A stretch of 64,000 nucleotides of DNA, from positions 155,815-219,814 of the forward strand of contig WLOQ01000004.1 in assembly GCA_009699245.1 (NCBI GenBank), given 5' to 3'. The notes beneath the pieces were generated by a model. That model saw nothing but the letters and a program-made list of their open reading frames with translations. It made no database searches and was not told the origin of the DNA. Below are positions 48,711-57,565 of the stretch, piece after piece (position 1 is the stretch's first letter; the number at the start of each line of letters is the position of its first letter). The stretch comes from Actinomycetota bacterium. GTDB taxonomy: Bacteria > Actinomycetota > Thermoleophilia > Solirubrobacterales > Solirubrobacteraceae. Position numbers and translations under genes: made by a program.

Positions 48711-48739
48711 AATTGACACGAACCGTCAGGCCGCGTCAA
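48711..48739 (-). promoter_or_regulatory. candidate leaderless promoter for the gene at 48704
   Basis: On the minus strand TTGACG (48739-48734), a 17-nt spacer and TCAATT (48716-48711). The usual 7-nt distance from the -10 puts the transcript start on the A of the ATG at 48704, consistent with the missing ribosome-binding site. The -10 matches the consensus poorly. Confidence 0.35.
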
Positions 48740-48748
48740 GGGTCATGG

Positions 48749-49090
48749 CTAGGCGCCGCGCTCGAACATCACGCGCTCCTCGAGCACCGCACCGAGCAGG
48801 CCCGAGTTGTCGAAGCACTTGGGCGAGTCCTCAGCCACGGCGGCCCACTCGGGGCTCCCCATCGCGGCGAGGTACGCAGCCTCGTCGGTGAACCAGGCCT
48901 CGGAGTGCAGGTGAATCTGCTCGGGGCCGGGGACGCTCGGATCAAGCGCCTCGACCCAGAGGTTCTGCACGTAGCGTTCGAGGCCAGGAACCTTGCTCAT
49001 CAAGGGAGCGTGGATCTCGCGCCAATGCCGGTCAGCCTCCTCGCGCGTCTTCTCTGCGTTGAGCTTGGTCGCCCAGATCACCTTGTACAT
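48749..49090 (-). CDS. EthD-domain protein
   Basis: 113 aa. MYKVIWATKLNAEKTREEADRHWREIHAPLMSKVPGLERYVQN is a clear EthD-type stretch (HWREIHAPL motif). GAGGAGAGG precedes the ATG. Head of a two-gene unit on the minus strand, divergent from the FAD dehydrogenase at 49209 with a 118-nt shared upstream region that should hold both promoters; no convincing hexamers were found there. Confidence 0.85.
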   Translation of the reverse strand: MYKVIWATKLNAEKTREEADRHWREIHAPLMSKVPGLERYVQNLWVEALDPSVPGPEQIHLHSEAWFTDEAAYLAAMGSPEWAAVAEDSPKCFDNSGLLGAVLEERVMFERGA

Positions 49091-49208
49091 GGCTCGTGTG
49101 CCTCTCCTCGTGTCGTGACCGCCGCGGGTATGGCGCGGGGCATGGTCCAGCGATTATGGTGTGTCGCTAGTCGTCGTTCAACGCACGAGTACGAGGAGAG
49201 CAGCAGAT

Positions 49209-50903
49209 ATGGCCGAACAGCACTGGGATCGCGTCGTTGACGTTGTCGTCGTGGGCTCCGGCTCCGGCGCCATCGCCGCAGCCATCACCGCAGCCAAGGG
49301 TGGCGCCGAGGTCGAGGTGATCGAGAAGGCCGAGCAGTTCGGCGGCACCTCCGCCTGGTCCGGCGGCATGCCGTGGATGCCGATGAACAGCAAGATGGCC
49401 TCCGTCGGCGTCGAGGACTCGCGCGCGGACGCCCTGACCTACATCCGCGGGCTCGACTGCGACCGCGCTCCCGACCAGGAGCTCGTCGAGACCTTCGTCG
49501 ACAACGCCGCAACGGCGCTCGACTACCTCGAGGCCAACAGCGCGCTGAACCTCGTCGTCGCCAAGTCCTACAGCGACTACTTCGCCGACCGGCCCGGCGG
49601 CAAGCCGCGTGGCCGCTCGCTCGAGCCGGTGCCGCTCGACGCCAACGCGGTGCTCGGCGACTTCGCCGACAAGGTCCGCGACACGCCGCACATCCCGCGT
49701 CTGACGCAGGACGAGATGGCCGCCGAGGGCGCTCGACGCAACCTCCCGATCAGCCACGGCGACGTGCCGACCGACATCATGGCCCTCCTCGCCGAGCGCG
49801 AGGCGAACAACATCCGCACGATCGGCCCGGCCTTCATGTCCGGCCTGATCCGCGGCGCACTCGACGCTGGCGTCGCCCTCACGAACAACACGGCAGCCGA
49901 CCAGCTCGTCGTGGAGAACGGCGAAGTCGTCGGCGTGATCGCCCTGAACGAGGGTCGCGAGGTGCGCATCGGCGCCCGTCGCGGTGTCGTCCTCGGCTGC
50001 GGCGGCTTTGAGTGGAACAGCGAGAAGGTGCGCACGTATCTCGGCGTCCCGGATACGATCGCGCTGAGCCCGCCCACGAACGTCGGTGACGGCCTGCAGA
50101 TGGGTCTCGAAGTCGGCGCCGACGTCGCGAACATGACGAACGCCGTCGCGTTCCCCAGCGTCTACGACGAGAAGTCGGAGCTCGAGGGCGCGCCGTTCGC
50201 GAGCCTGACCGCCCCGCGCAACGACCCGGGCGTCATCATCGTGAACCGCCAGGGCGAGCGCTTCGTCAACGAGGGCGTCAACTACATGGACGTCGCCAAG
50301 GTCCATCGCGCGTACGACCCGAAGACGGCGAGCTACCCGAACCAGGGTCCCGCATGGATGGTCTTCGATCAGGACGTCCGCGACCGGAACGTCGTGATGG
50401 ACATGTTCCCGGGCCAGCCGACGCCCGAGTGGGCGCTCGAGGCCCCCACGATCGGCGAGCTCGCCGTGAAGATGGGTGTCGACCCGGCCGTCCTCGAGCA
50501 GCAGGTCGAGCGCTGGAACAGCCACGTTGACGCCGGCGAGGACCCCGACTTCAACCGCGGCACGATCTGGTGGGAGGGCTTCCAGATCGAGGGCCCGAGC
50601 CCTGCGAAGAACATGCGCCACCTCAAGAATGGCCCGTTCTACGCCGTGAAGCTCTACAACGGCATCCTTGGGACCGTCGGTGGCCTGCGGATCAACTCGA
50701 ACGCCCAGGTCCGCGCATCACGCGGCGGGCTGGTCAACGGCCTCTACGCCGTGGGCAACACGGCCGCGGGCATCTTCGGCCAGACCTACCCCGGCGGCGG
50801 CGGCACGCTCGGCCCGAACCTCACGTTCGGGTACCTCGCGGGCAAGCACCTCAGCGCGCAGCCCGCGCGTGAGGTCGGCGCCGCAGCAGTCGCGCAGGGC
50901 TGA
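49209..50903 (+). CDS. FAD-dependent dehydrogenase, ketosteroid-dehydrogenase-like (copy 3)
   Basis: 564 aa from the ATG at 49209, which has GAGGAGAG upstream; the longer frame lacks support. N-terminal VVGSGSGAIAAAITAAKGGAEVEVIEK and QFGGTSAWSGGMPWMP are typical of 3-ketosteroid Delta1-dehydrogenase-like proteins. The C-terminal GLYAVGNTAAGIFGQTYPGGGGTLGPNLTFGY closes the FAD site. It is more distant from copies 1 and 2 than those are from each other. Substrate may be a cyclic ketone. It ends at a strong hairpin. Confidence 0.88.
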   Translation: MAEQHWDRVVDVVVVGSGSGAIAAAITAAKGGAEVEVIEKAEQFGGTSAWSGGMPWMPMNSKMASVGVEDSRADALTYIRGLDCDRAPDQELVETFVDNAATALDYLEANSALNLVVAKSYSDYFADRPGGKPRGRSLEPVPLDANAVLGDFADKVRDTPHIPRLTQDEMAAEGARRNLPISHGDVPTDIMALLAEREANNIRTIGPAFMSGLIRGALDAGVALTNNTAADQLVVENGEVVGVIALNEGREVRIGARRGVVLGCGGFEWNSEKVRTYLGVPDTIALSPPTNVGDGLQMGLEVGADVANMTNAVAFPSVYDEKSELEGAPFASLTAPRNDPGVIIVNRQGERFVNEGVNYMDVAKVHRAYDPKTASYPNQGPAWMVFDQDVRDRNVVMDMFPGQPTPEWALEAPTIGELAVKMGVDPAVLEQQVERWNSHVDAGEDPDFNRGTIWWEGFQIEGPSPAKNMRHLKNGPFYAVKLYNGILGTVGGLRINSNAQVRASRGGLVNGLYAVGNTAAGIFGQTYPGGGGTLGPNLTFGYLAGKHLSAQPAREVGAAAVAQG

Positions 50904-50918
50904 TCGCTCACGGCCAGC

Positions 50919-50950
50919 GGGCTCCGGCAGGTTCGATCCTGCCGGAGCCC
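50919..50950. terminator. bidirectional hairpin terminator
   Basis: 13-bp perfect stem (50919-50931 and 50938-50950) with loop TTCGAT, 15 nt after the plus-strand FAD dehydrogenase stop and 17 nt from the stop of the convergent small gene. Confidence 0.8.
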
Positions 50951-50967
50951 AGCGCCGCAGCACGCGC

Positions 50968-51294
50968 TCAGGCGCCGTCGGCGATGTAGGCCGATACGGT
51001 CGCGCCGAGCGCGATGTCGAGCGCCACGGAACCGCCGTCGAGGCGGATCGCGCTTGCATCAGGAGTGATCGCGGCGTCCCAGCCGTGCATGTCGACATTG
51101 CGCAGGGCGAAGTCGAGCACGCGAGCCTCACGCTCGGGTCGCGCATTGTTCGCCGGCGGGCGATCGAGCTCAAGCAGGATCGCCATTTCAAGATCCTGCC
51201 CCGACTTGCCGCGCAGGCGGCGGAGGTTCGTGTCCATCCCGACCGCCACTGGCGCCAGGGCCAGATCCTTTGGTGTCTTTGGTGCCAGAGCCAT
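50968..51294 (-). CDS. small protein of unknown function
   Basis: 108 aa from the ATG at 51294, preceded by GAGAGGA. No signal peptide or membrane helix. Composition is ordinary, with a conserved-looking block VLDFALRNVDMHGWDAAITPDASAIRLDGGSVALDIALGATVSAYI suggesting a small beta-rich domain. No family recognised. It sits alone on the minus strand between the FAD dehydrogenase and VAO-type genes. Upstream in-frame codons extend to 51420 but lack a ribosome-binding site. Confidence 0.55.
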   Translation of the reverse strand: MALAPKTPKDLALAPVAVGMDTNLRRLRGKSGQDLEMAILLELDRPPANNARPEREARVLDFALRNVDMHGWDAAITPDASAIRLDGGSVALDIALGATVSAYIADGA

Positions 51295-51398
51295 GTACGA
51301 CCGTCCTCTCGGTGGACCGCAGGGTGATTCCACGCTATGCCCCCCACCAGGGAGATGTATCCGCAGGAGACCGCAGTCATGCCAGGATTTCCACATAC

Positions 51399-51427
51399 TT
51401 GCGAGCGGATCTTCTGGCAACGATGAT
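51399..51427 (+). promoter_or_regulatory. candidate promoter for the second VAO-type gene
   Basis: TTGCGA (51399-51404), a 17-nt spacer and GATGAT (51422-51427), 41 nt before the ATG at 51469. Both hexamers match 4 of 6 consensus positions. Confidence 0.4.
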
Positions 51428-51468
51428 GTCGTTCAACTGCAATCTGTGAACGAGGAGAAGACCCCCGT

Positions 51469-53067
51469 ATGACCACCACTCCATCCCGGGTTGATCCAGG
51501 CTCGCTCGAGAAGGCGCTCGCCGAACTCGTCGGCGTCCTCGGCAAGGACCGCGTGATGCTCGAGAGCGAGGACACCGAGCGCGAGTACCGCGATCCGTTC
51601 CAGCCCGCGAGCTGGGACTACTACCTCCCATCCGCCATCGTGTTTCCGCACAGCACGGAGGAAGTCCAGGAGATCGTCCGGATCGCGAATCGGCACACGA
51701 TCCCGATCTGGACCCACTCGACCGGCAAGAACAACGGCTACGGCGGTGCGGCACCCGGCTACGGCGGTGCGATCACGATCAGCATGCGCCAGATGAACAA
51801 GGTCCTCGAGATCAACGAGGAACTGGCCTATGTGGTCGTCGAGCCTGGAGTCACCTGGCGCAGCCTCTACGAGACGTTGACCGCCGGCGGTCACCGCCTC
51901 ATGGTCACGAACCCTGACCTTGGTTGGGGAAGCGTCATCGGGAACACCCTCGAGCACGGCGTGAGCTACGGCCCGACCGGCTCGGACTACGGCGCCTGCT
52001 GCGGCATGGAGGTCGTCACACCGGATGGCGACGTGCTGCGCACCGGCATGGGGTCGATGACGGACAACCCGACATTCCATACCTACAAGCGCTCGTTCGG
52101 CCCGAGCATCGACACGCTGTTCATGCAGTCGAACCTCGGCATCGTCACGAAGATGGGCTTCTGGCTCATCCCGGCACCGGAGTACTTCAACTGCGTATGG
52201 ACGCGGTGCTGGAAGGATGACGACCTCATCGCGCTCGTCGACAACACCCGCCGGCTGCGCCTCGAGCGCACCATCGAGGGCGTCCCGGGCATGTTCAACA
52301 CCGTTCTCCTTGCCTCGGCGTTCGCGCGTCGCAGCGACTTCTACACCGGTGAGGGCTCAATCCCGGACCCCGTGATCGACCAGATGGGCAAGCAGCTCGA
52401 GATCGGCCGCTGGATGTTCCGCACAGGCCTGTACGGGCACGAGGCGCAGACCGACATGCAGTACGAGCGGATCAAGGCTGCGATGGAGCAGATCCCGGGT
52501 GCCGATGTCTGGCGCACGAAGGTTCCGTTCGACGAGATCGCGAACCTCGAGAACCCAGGCGAGCTCGTCGTGGGCGGCGTCCCGAATCTCGAGGCGCTGC
52601 ACATGATCGGTTGGTACAACGAGAACGACGGTGGCCACCTCGACTTCTCGCCGGTGATCCCGCTCGTCGGCAAGGAGGTCTACAAGGTCCACAGCCTCCT
52701 GCGCAACACGCTGGAGACCGAGGCGGGCCTCGACTACCAGGTCGGCAGCTGCGCCGTGAACCCCCGGTCGACGATCCACGTCGGCCTGATCACCTTCGAT
52801 GCCTCCGACGAGGAGGTCTCGCGTCGCTGTTACGGGACGCTGAAGAAGATGATCGGCACCTGTGCCGAGGCCGGATACGGCGAGTACCGCTCACACGTCG
52901 ACCACATGGACGAGATCGCCAGTCACTACGACTTCAACGATCACGCCTACCGGCGCTACATCGAGAAGATCAAGGACGCCGTCGATCCGAACGGCATCCT
53001 CTCCCCGGGCAAGCAGGGCATCTGGCCCGAGCGCCTGCGCGATCAGCGCGGCGAGTCCTTCATCTAG
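51469..53067 (+). CDS. VAO/4-cresol-dehydrogenase-type FAD oxidoreductase (copy 2)
   Basis: 532 aa, paralogue of the protein at 27221-28822. It shares the flavin loop HSTGKNNGYGGAAPG, EPGVTWRSLYE, GWGSVIGNTLEHGVSYG and the C-terminal DAVDPNGILSPGKQGIWPERLR. Expected substrates are para-substituted phenols or alkylphenols. GAGGAG precedes the ATG. Transcribed alone, with its own candidate promoter and a strong terminator after it. The adjacent convergent SnoaL-like gene is also duplicated in the island. Confidence 0.88.
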   Translation: MTTTPSRVDPGSLEKALAELVGVLGKDRVMLESEDTEREYRDPFQPASWDYYLPSAIVFPHSTEEVQEIVRIANRHTIPIWTHSTGKNNGYGGAAPGYGGAITISMRQMNKVLEINEELAYVVVEPGVTWRSLYETLTAGGHRLMVTNPDLGWGSVIGNTLEHGVSYGPTGSDYGACCGMEVVTPDGDVLRTGMGSMTDNPTFHTYKRSFGPSIDTLFMQSNLGIVTKMGFWLIPAPEYFNCVWTRCWKDDDLIALVDNTRRLRLERTIEGVPGMFNTVLLASAFARRSDFYTGEGSIPDPVIDQMGKQLEIGRWMFRTGLYGHEAQTDMQYERIKAAMEQIPGADVWRTKVPFDEIANLENPGELVVGGVPNLEALHMIGWYNENDGGHLDFSPVIPLVGKEVYKVHSLLRNTLETEAGLDYQVGSCAVNPRSTIHVGLITFDASDEEVSRRCYGTLKKMIGTCAEAGYGEYRSHVDHMDEIASHYDFNDHAYRRYIEKIKDAVDPNGILSPGKQGIWPERLRDQRGESFI

Positions 53068-53075
53068 GGGGCAGG

Positions 53076-53106
53076 GTCCCACCCGCCCAGCGCGGGCGGG
53101 TGGGAC
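53076..53106. terminator. bidirectional hairpin terminator
   Basis: 13-bp perfect stem (53076-53088 and 53094-53106) with a 5-nt loop, between the convergent VAO-type gene and SnoaL-like gene, 9 and 13 nt from the two stop codons. Confidence 0.8.
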
Positions 53107-53118
53107 CGACGCTCACCC

Positions 53119-53505
53119 CTAGAACATCGTGTTGTCGTTGGCCGCCTCGCTGGGGACGTCCTGATAGACGTCCCAGTGCTCGACGATCCGCCCGTCCTTG
53201 ATGCGGAACATGTCCACCGCCGCGGTCCCGTTGCCCTCGGGGACCATGAAGAGGTGCTGGTGGACGACGACGTGCTCGCCGTCCGAGACGACGCGCTTGA
53301 TCTCCGTGCGCATCTGGGGGAAGGCCTGGAGCATCCCGCCGACGCCGGCGCGGAAGCCGTCGAGGCCATCGGCCACCTGCGGGTTGTGCTGGACGTACGG
53401 CTCGGCCATGTAGAGCTGGGCGGCCCGGTCCGGATCCTTGTCGCCGAAGGCCACCTTGAAGAAGTCCATGACGAGCTGCTTGGCCTGGTCGGACGTAAGG
53501 GACAT
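53119..53505 (-). CDS. SnoaL-like (NTF2-fold) protein, copy 2
   Basis: 128 aa, paralogue of 40546-40935. Shared landmarks are YVQHNP, the EIKRV segment and the end VEHWDVYQDVPSEAANDNTMF. NTF2-fold proteins in catabolic clusters act as dehydratases, isomerases or binding proteins. It lies downstream of the ABC transporter genes on the same strand; its ATG is 84 nt after the livF-like stop, so it may be the last gene of that operon. Confidence 0.85.
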   Translation of the reverse strand: MSLTSDQAKQLVMDFFKVAFGDKDPDRAAQLYMAEPYVQHNPQVADGLDGFRAGVGGMLQAFPQMRTEIKRVVSDGEHVVVHQHLFMVPEGNGTAAVDMFRIKDGRIVEHWDVYQDVPSEAANDNTMF

Positions 53506-53589
53506 GTGTTCGTGCTCTCCGTGTGAGTAGGAAACAACAAGCGGCGGGCATAGAGGCCCGCCGCCAAAACTACCGCCGAGCGCTGTCGC

Positions 53590-54351
53590 TCAGGAACCGA
53601 GCGTTCCGGCCTCGCGCTCGAGGTCTTCGAGTGCGGCCTCGCCGAGGTAGCTGGACTCGAGGATCTCGCGCTTGGCCTCGAGCTCCGCGGACGTGCCCTC
53701 GATCGTGATGGCGCCGTGCGTGAGCACGTATGCGCGATCGACGATGCGCAGCGCGAGGTGGACGTGCTGCTCGACGAGCACCACGGCACACCCGGTCTGG
53801 TCCGCGATCTCGCGGACGATCTTCAGGAGCCGCTCGACGATGATCGGCGCGAGCCCGAGGCTCATCTCGTCGAGGAGCAGCACCTTCGGACGCGACACGA
53901 GCGCGCGAGCCAGCGCGAGCATCTGCTGCTCGCCACCGGAGAGCAGCGCCGCCCGGCGATCGAGCAGCGGCTCGAGTGCCGGGAAGAGCTCCATCGCCTG
54001 GTCCATCGCGGCCTTGCGGTCCGCGCGTGAGCCGAACAATGCCAGGCGCAGATTCTCCGAGACGGTGAGCTCGTAGAACAGGTTGCGGGACTCCGTCACG
54101 TGCGCGACCCCGGCGCGCGCAAGCTTGTGCGGAGCGCGCGTCGGAGGTGCTGACCCGAGCACGTTGATCTCGCCTTGGATCGGCTTGATCAGGCCCGAGA
54201 TGGTCAGGAGCGTCGTCGTCTTGCCCGCGCCGTTGGGCCCGAGCAGTCCGACGATCTCGCCCTCGTCGACGTGGAGGTTGATGTCGCGCACGACGGGGAC
54301 CCCGCCGTACCCGCTCCACAGACCCTGCAGGTCAATCGCCCTCGTGGTCAT
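53590..54351 (-). CDS. branched-chain-type ABC transporter ATP-binding protein (LivF-like)
   Basis: 253 aa. Walker [10 protein letters not shown], signature [16 protein letters not shown], Walker [15 protein letters not shown]. The short C-terminal end is typical of LivF. Works with the LivG-like and fused permease subunits to power uptake. The start codon shares one base with the LivG-like stop (TGATG). Systems of this class import aromatic acids, phenylpropanoids and other organic acids as well as amino acids, so the island substrate is a reasonable cargo. Confidence 0.92.
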   Translation of the reverse strand: MTTRAIDLQGLWSGYGGVPVVRDINLHVDEGEIVGLLGPNGAGKTTTLLTISGLIKPIQGEINVLGSAPPTRAPHKLARAGVAHVTESRNLFYELTVSENLRLALFGSRADRKAAMDQAMELFPALEPLLDRRAALLSGGEQQMLALARALVSRPKVLLLDEMSLGLAPIIVERLLKIVREIADQTGCAVVLVEQHVHLALRIVDRAYVLTHGAITIEGTSAELEAKREILESSYLGEAALEDLEREAGTLGS

Positions 54352-55142
54352 CAGTGTCCCTCCCCTTCGCCGAGATCGACGCCGCCATCTGCGGCGCTAT
54401 CACCGAGGTAGGCCGCGATCACCGCGGGGTTCCGGCGGATCTCCGCCGGGGTTCCCTTGGCGACAATGCGACCGAAATCGAGCACATACAGATAGTCGCA
54501 GACCGCGAGCACGAGGCCCATGTCGTGGTCGATCAGGAAGACCGAGATGCCGTCGTCGAGAAGACCACGAAGGGTCCCCGCGAGGTCCGCCGACTCGGTG
54601 GCGTCCAGGCCGGCTGCGGGCTCGTCGAGCAGCACGAGCCGCGGCCGCGCCGCGAGCGCCCGCGCCACCCCGACAAGCTTGCGCTGGCCGTGCGAGAGGT
54701 CCTCGGGGAGCATCGTCGCAAGGTCCGTGAGGCCGACCTTGTCGAGCGCCCAATCGATGCGGTCCTCGATCTCCGCCGGCCACGTGCGGCGGAAGATGTC
54801 CCGCGGCATCGACAGGAGCTTCGACGGCTCGCAGGCGACGAGCAGATTCGCCCGCACCGAGAGATCGTCGAACAGCTCGAGCTGCTGGAAGGTCCGCACG
54901 AGCCCGCTCTTCGCGCGCTTGTGCGGCTCCATCCGCGTGATGTCGTTGCCATCGAACTGGATCGCTCCGTCCGACAGCGGGGTGAACCCGGTGATCGCGT
55001 CGACGAACGTGGTCTTGCCTGCGCCGTTGGCGCCGATCAAACCGACGAACTGCCCCTCATCGATCGAGAGATCGACGTGATCGTTGGCGTTGACGCCACC
55101 ATAGGTGACCGTCACGCCCTGGGCGTCGAGAATGGGAGTCAT
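54351..55142 (-). CDS. branched-chain-type ABC transporter ATP-binding protein (LivG-like)
   Basis: 263 aa from the ATG at 55142, which overlaps the permease stop by one base (TGATG); the longer frame is inside the permease gene. Walker [10 protein letters not shown], the LivG-specific [14 protein letters not shown] segment, signature [15 protein letters not shown], Walker [14 protein letters not shown], and H-loop [12 protein letters not shown]. Confidence 0.92.
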   Translation of the reverse strand: MTPILDAQGVTVTYGGVNANDHVDLSIDEGQFVGLIGANGAGKTTFVDAITGFTPLSDGAIQFDGNDITRMEPHKRAKSGLVRTFQQLELFDDLSVRANLLVACEPSKLLSMPRDIFRRTWPAEIEDRIDWALDKVGLTDLATMLPEDLSHGQRKLVGVARALAARPRLVLLDEPAAGLDATESADLAGTLRGLLDDGISVFLIDHDMGLVLAVCDYLYVLDFGRIVAKGTPAEIRRNPAVIAAYLGDSAADGGVDLGEGEGH

Positions 55143-57340
55143 CAGACAGTCTCCTTCGTGCCGGCCGTCGCAGCGGCCGGTTCGAGCCCACCGCCTGCGG
55201 AGCCATTGCCGGCCCCGCTGCGCTTGCGTTGCACCGCTTCCCACGTCTTACGCCACTGGCCGGCGATGCCGTCGGGGTTGGTGATGATGGTGACGACGAG
55301 GCCGAGTCCACCGATCAGGATCGAGTAGGACGGCGAGATGCCGAACCACTGATTCAGGGCGGTGAACATGAGGCCGTTCGTCACGAGGAATCCTGCGATC
55401 ACCGCACCGGTGACGCTCGAGATGCCGCCCATGTAGGCGAACGCGAGGAACGTCAGCGACGCGAAGATGCTGAAGTACTCCGGTGTCACCGAGCCGAACC
55501 GGTACCCCGAAAGGGCACCGGCAATGCCGGCGACGAAGGCCGAGATCGCGAACGACACGATCTTGACCTGCTTGACGGAGATGCCTGCAGCAGCAGCCGA
55601 GCGCTCGTTCGCGCGGACGGCGAGCATCTTGCGACCCCAGCTCGACGCCCGCAGTGCGGACGTCAGGCCGGCGAGCAGGACCACGGTGATCACGCAGAAG
55701 ATGCCGAACCAGGGGTTCGGGATCTTGCCGTCACCGAGCGACGTCGGATCGGTGAGCCCGAACTTCAGGTCGAAGAGACGCGGCGGCGGGACGTTCGCCC
55801 CTGACAGGCCATTCGACCAGATCGGATTCGTGAAGATCAGCGTTTGGATCGAGAGTGCCGCCGCCAAGGTGACGATGGCGAGCTGCACACCTCGCACGCG
55901 GAGCGCCGGAATCGCCGCGATCATGCCGATCACCGTTGCGCCGAGCGCACCGAGGATCGGCGCGATCGGGAACCCGACGCCTGCCTTATCGCTCAGCTGC
56001 GAGAGCGTGAAGCCCGCGAAGCCGGCGAGGGCCATCTGCATGAGCGACACCTGACCGACGAAGCCGGTGAGAATCACGTAGGACAGGCAGATCGCGATAC
56101 CCACGAGCGTGTTGATCTCGGCAAGGCGCCACTGCGAGCTGAGCACGAGGAAGCCGACGACACCGAGGATGAGACCCACGGTGAGCTTCGGCAGCACGAA
56201 CTTCGGTGTCGGTGCGAACGGCAGACGGACGCTGCCGATCGAGCCACGACCCGGAAGGCCCTTGCCACGGCCGAGGAGCACCAGGAGCACGAGCACGAGC
56301 GGGATGGTCTCCGCGACGCCCGGAAGCGGCGTCTGCTCTGCCTGCGGGTACCAGTCCTTCGTCCCGAGGAACTGGATGAGGGACTGGAGCATGCCGATCA
56401 TCAGACCGCCGGCTGCCGCCCATCCGAAGGACTGGAAGCGCCCGAGCAGTGCGGCGGCGAGCGCCGGGATGACGAGCAGCGTCACCGTCTGCGGATCGAT
56501 CGAACCGTTGATCGGCGTCACGAGGACGGCGAACAGCGCGACAACCATGCTCGAGAAGACCCAGTTACCACCGCTGACGAGGCTCGGCGAACGGCCGATG
56601 AGCGTCAGGTGGCGCTCGTCCTCAGCGGCCGCGCGCGTTGCCAGGCCGAAGCCGGTGAATCGGTAGATCGCCCAGAGAACGGCCGCGATGATGATCACCG
56701 CACCGCCGAGAATGAACTGGTTCGCCGGAATGACGATGTCCGACCAGATCGTCACCGAGCCGTTGCTGAGCGTCGCGTTGACGTTCTTCGCCTGTGCGCC
56801 GTAGTGCAGGACGATGATCGACTGGAGCACGAGCAGGACGCCGACTGAGGCGACGAGCTTGGCAACGGGCGATGCCGCCCGCAGCGGCGCGAAGACGAGC
56901 GCATAGAGGATCGCTCCGAGCGCCGCCGCAACGAGCAACGTGCCGATCACGGCCGGCACGAACCCGAACCCGGACCCAAGGTTGACCGTCCAACCGACGA
57001 GCAGCAGGTCGCCGTCGGAATAGAGCGAGTTGAAGACGTAACTGCAGTACATCGCCATCGCGCCTGTCGCGATGTTCACGACGCCCGAGCCGCGATAGGT
57101 CACGACGACACCGAGCGCGAGCGCGGCGATGAGGGCGCCTGAACCGGCACCGAGCAGCACGGCCTGCTGCGCTGCGGAATCTGAAATGAGTGCGCCGAGC
57201 GCTGCAAGGGCAACGATGCCCCAGAGCACGCGGCGGATCATCGTGCGGTTCTCCTGCAAAAAGTTGGAGCCGCCGTGTGCGCCGTCGGTTGACGGTGCGC
57301 CGGGCGTCGGCGCGTCGTTAGCCGGCGCGTTCACCGCCAT
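55142..57340 (-). CDS. fused LivH-LivM-type ABC transporter permease
   Basis: 732 aa. A ~35-residue Pro/Ala/Gly-rich cytoplasmic start is followed by a LivH-type permease half (residues ~35-360, including GVVVTYRGSGVVNIATGAMAMY and the EDERHLTLIGRSP coupling segment). Next comes a LivM-type half (~390-700, with GQVSLMQMALAGFAGF and RANERSAAAAGISVKQVKIVSFAISAFVAGIAGAL). Each half has about 8 hydrophobic helices. The fusion fixes a 1:1 heterodimer. GAGGA precedes the ATG. First gene of the operon livHM-livG-livF-(SnoaL). The binding protein is encoded separately at 63635. Confidence 0.92.
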   Translation of the reverse strand: MAVNAPANDAPTPGAPSTDGAHGGSNFLQENRTMIRRVLWGIVALAALGALISDSAAQQAVLLGAGSGALIAALALGVVVTYRGSGVVNIATGAMAMYCSYVFNSLYSDGDLLLVGWTVNLGSGFGFVPAVIGTLLVAAALGAILYALVFAPLRAASPVAKLVASVGVLLVLQSIIVLHYGAQAKNVNATLSNGSVTIWSDIVIPANQFILGGAVIIIAAVLWAIYRFTGFGLATRAAAEDERHLTLIGRSPSLVSGGNWVFSSMVVALFAVLVTPINGSIDPQTVTLLVIPALAAALLGRFQSFGWAAAGGLMIGMLQSLIQFLGTKDWYPQAEQTPLPGVAETIPLVLVLLVLLGRGKGLPGRGSIGSVRLPFAPTPKFVLPKLTVGLILGVVGFLVLSSQWRLAEINTLVGIAICLSYVILTGFVGQVSLMQMALAGFAGFTLSQLSDKAGVGFPIAPILGALGATVIGMIAAIPALRVRGVQLAIVTLAAALSIQTLIFTNPIWSNGLSGANVPPPRLFDLKFGLTDPTSLGDGKIPNPWFGIFCVITVVLLAGLTSALRASSWGRKMLAVRANERSAAAAGISVKQVKIVSFAISAFVAGIAGALSGYRFGSVTPEYFSIFASLTFLAFAYMGGISSVTGAVIAGFLVTNGLMFTALNQWFGISPSYSILIGGLGLVVTIITNPDGIAGQWRKTWEAVQRKRSGAGNGSAGGGLEPAAATAGTKETV

Positions 57341-57495
57341 GACGAAGTCCTCGTTGTGCTGATAGCCAGAGCGGTCACGCAGCTCTCCTTGACGTTGCGG
57401 ATGGAGTCTCCGAGAAGTCCCCGCGAACGGCGACCCTCCTCCCGGAAGTGCGCGACCCTATTCGCGCTCGCGGTCGTCGTCAAGATTCTCGCCGG

Positions 57496-57501
57496 TATAG
57501 A
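57496..57501 (+). promoter_or_regulatory. candidate -10 box for the SDR-BBE operon
   Basis: TATAGA, 65 nt before the SDR ATG, in the 225-nt gap shared with the divergent transporter operon. No good -35 at 16-18 nt. Nothing else recognisable in the gap except a TTGACG at 57389-57394 without a matching -10. Confidence 0.35.
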
Positions 57502-57565
57502 GTCCGTTCGACCTGAGAGTTCGTGGTGGCAGAGAGCCCCCACGGCAACGAGAGGAGCCACACAG

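Noticed and set aside
49167..50621. 484-codon minus-strand frame within the third FAD dehydrogenase
   Set aside because: Antisense to a gene with clear FAD motifs; no ribosome-binding site or domain.
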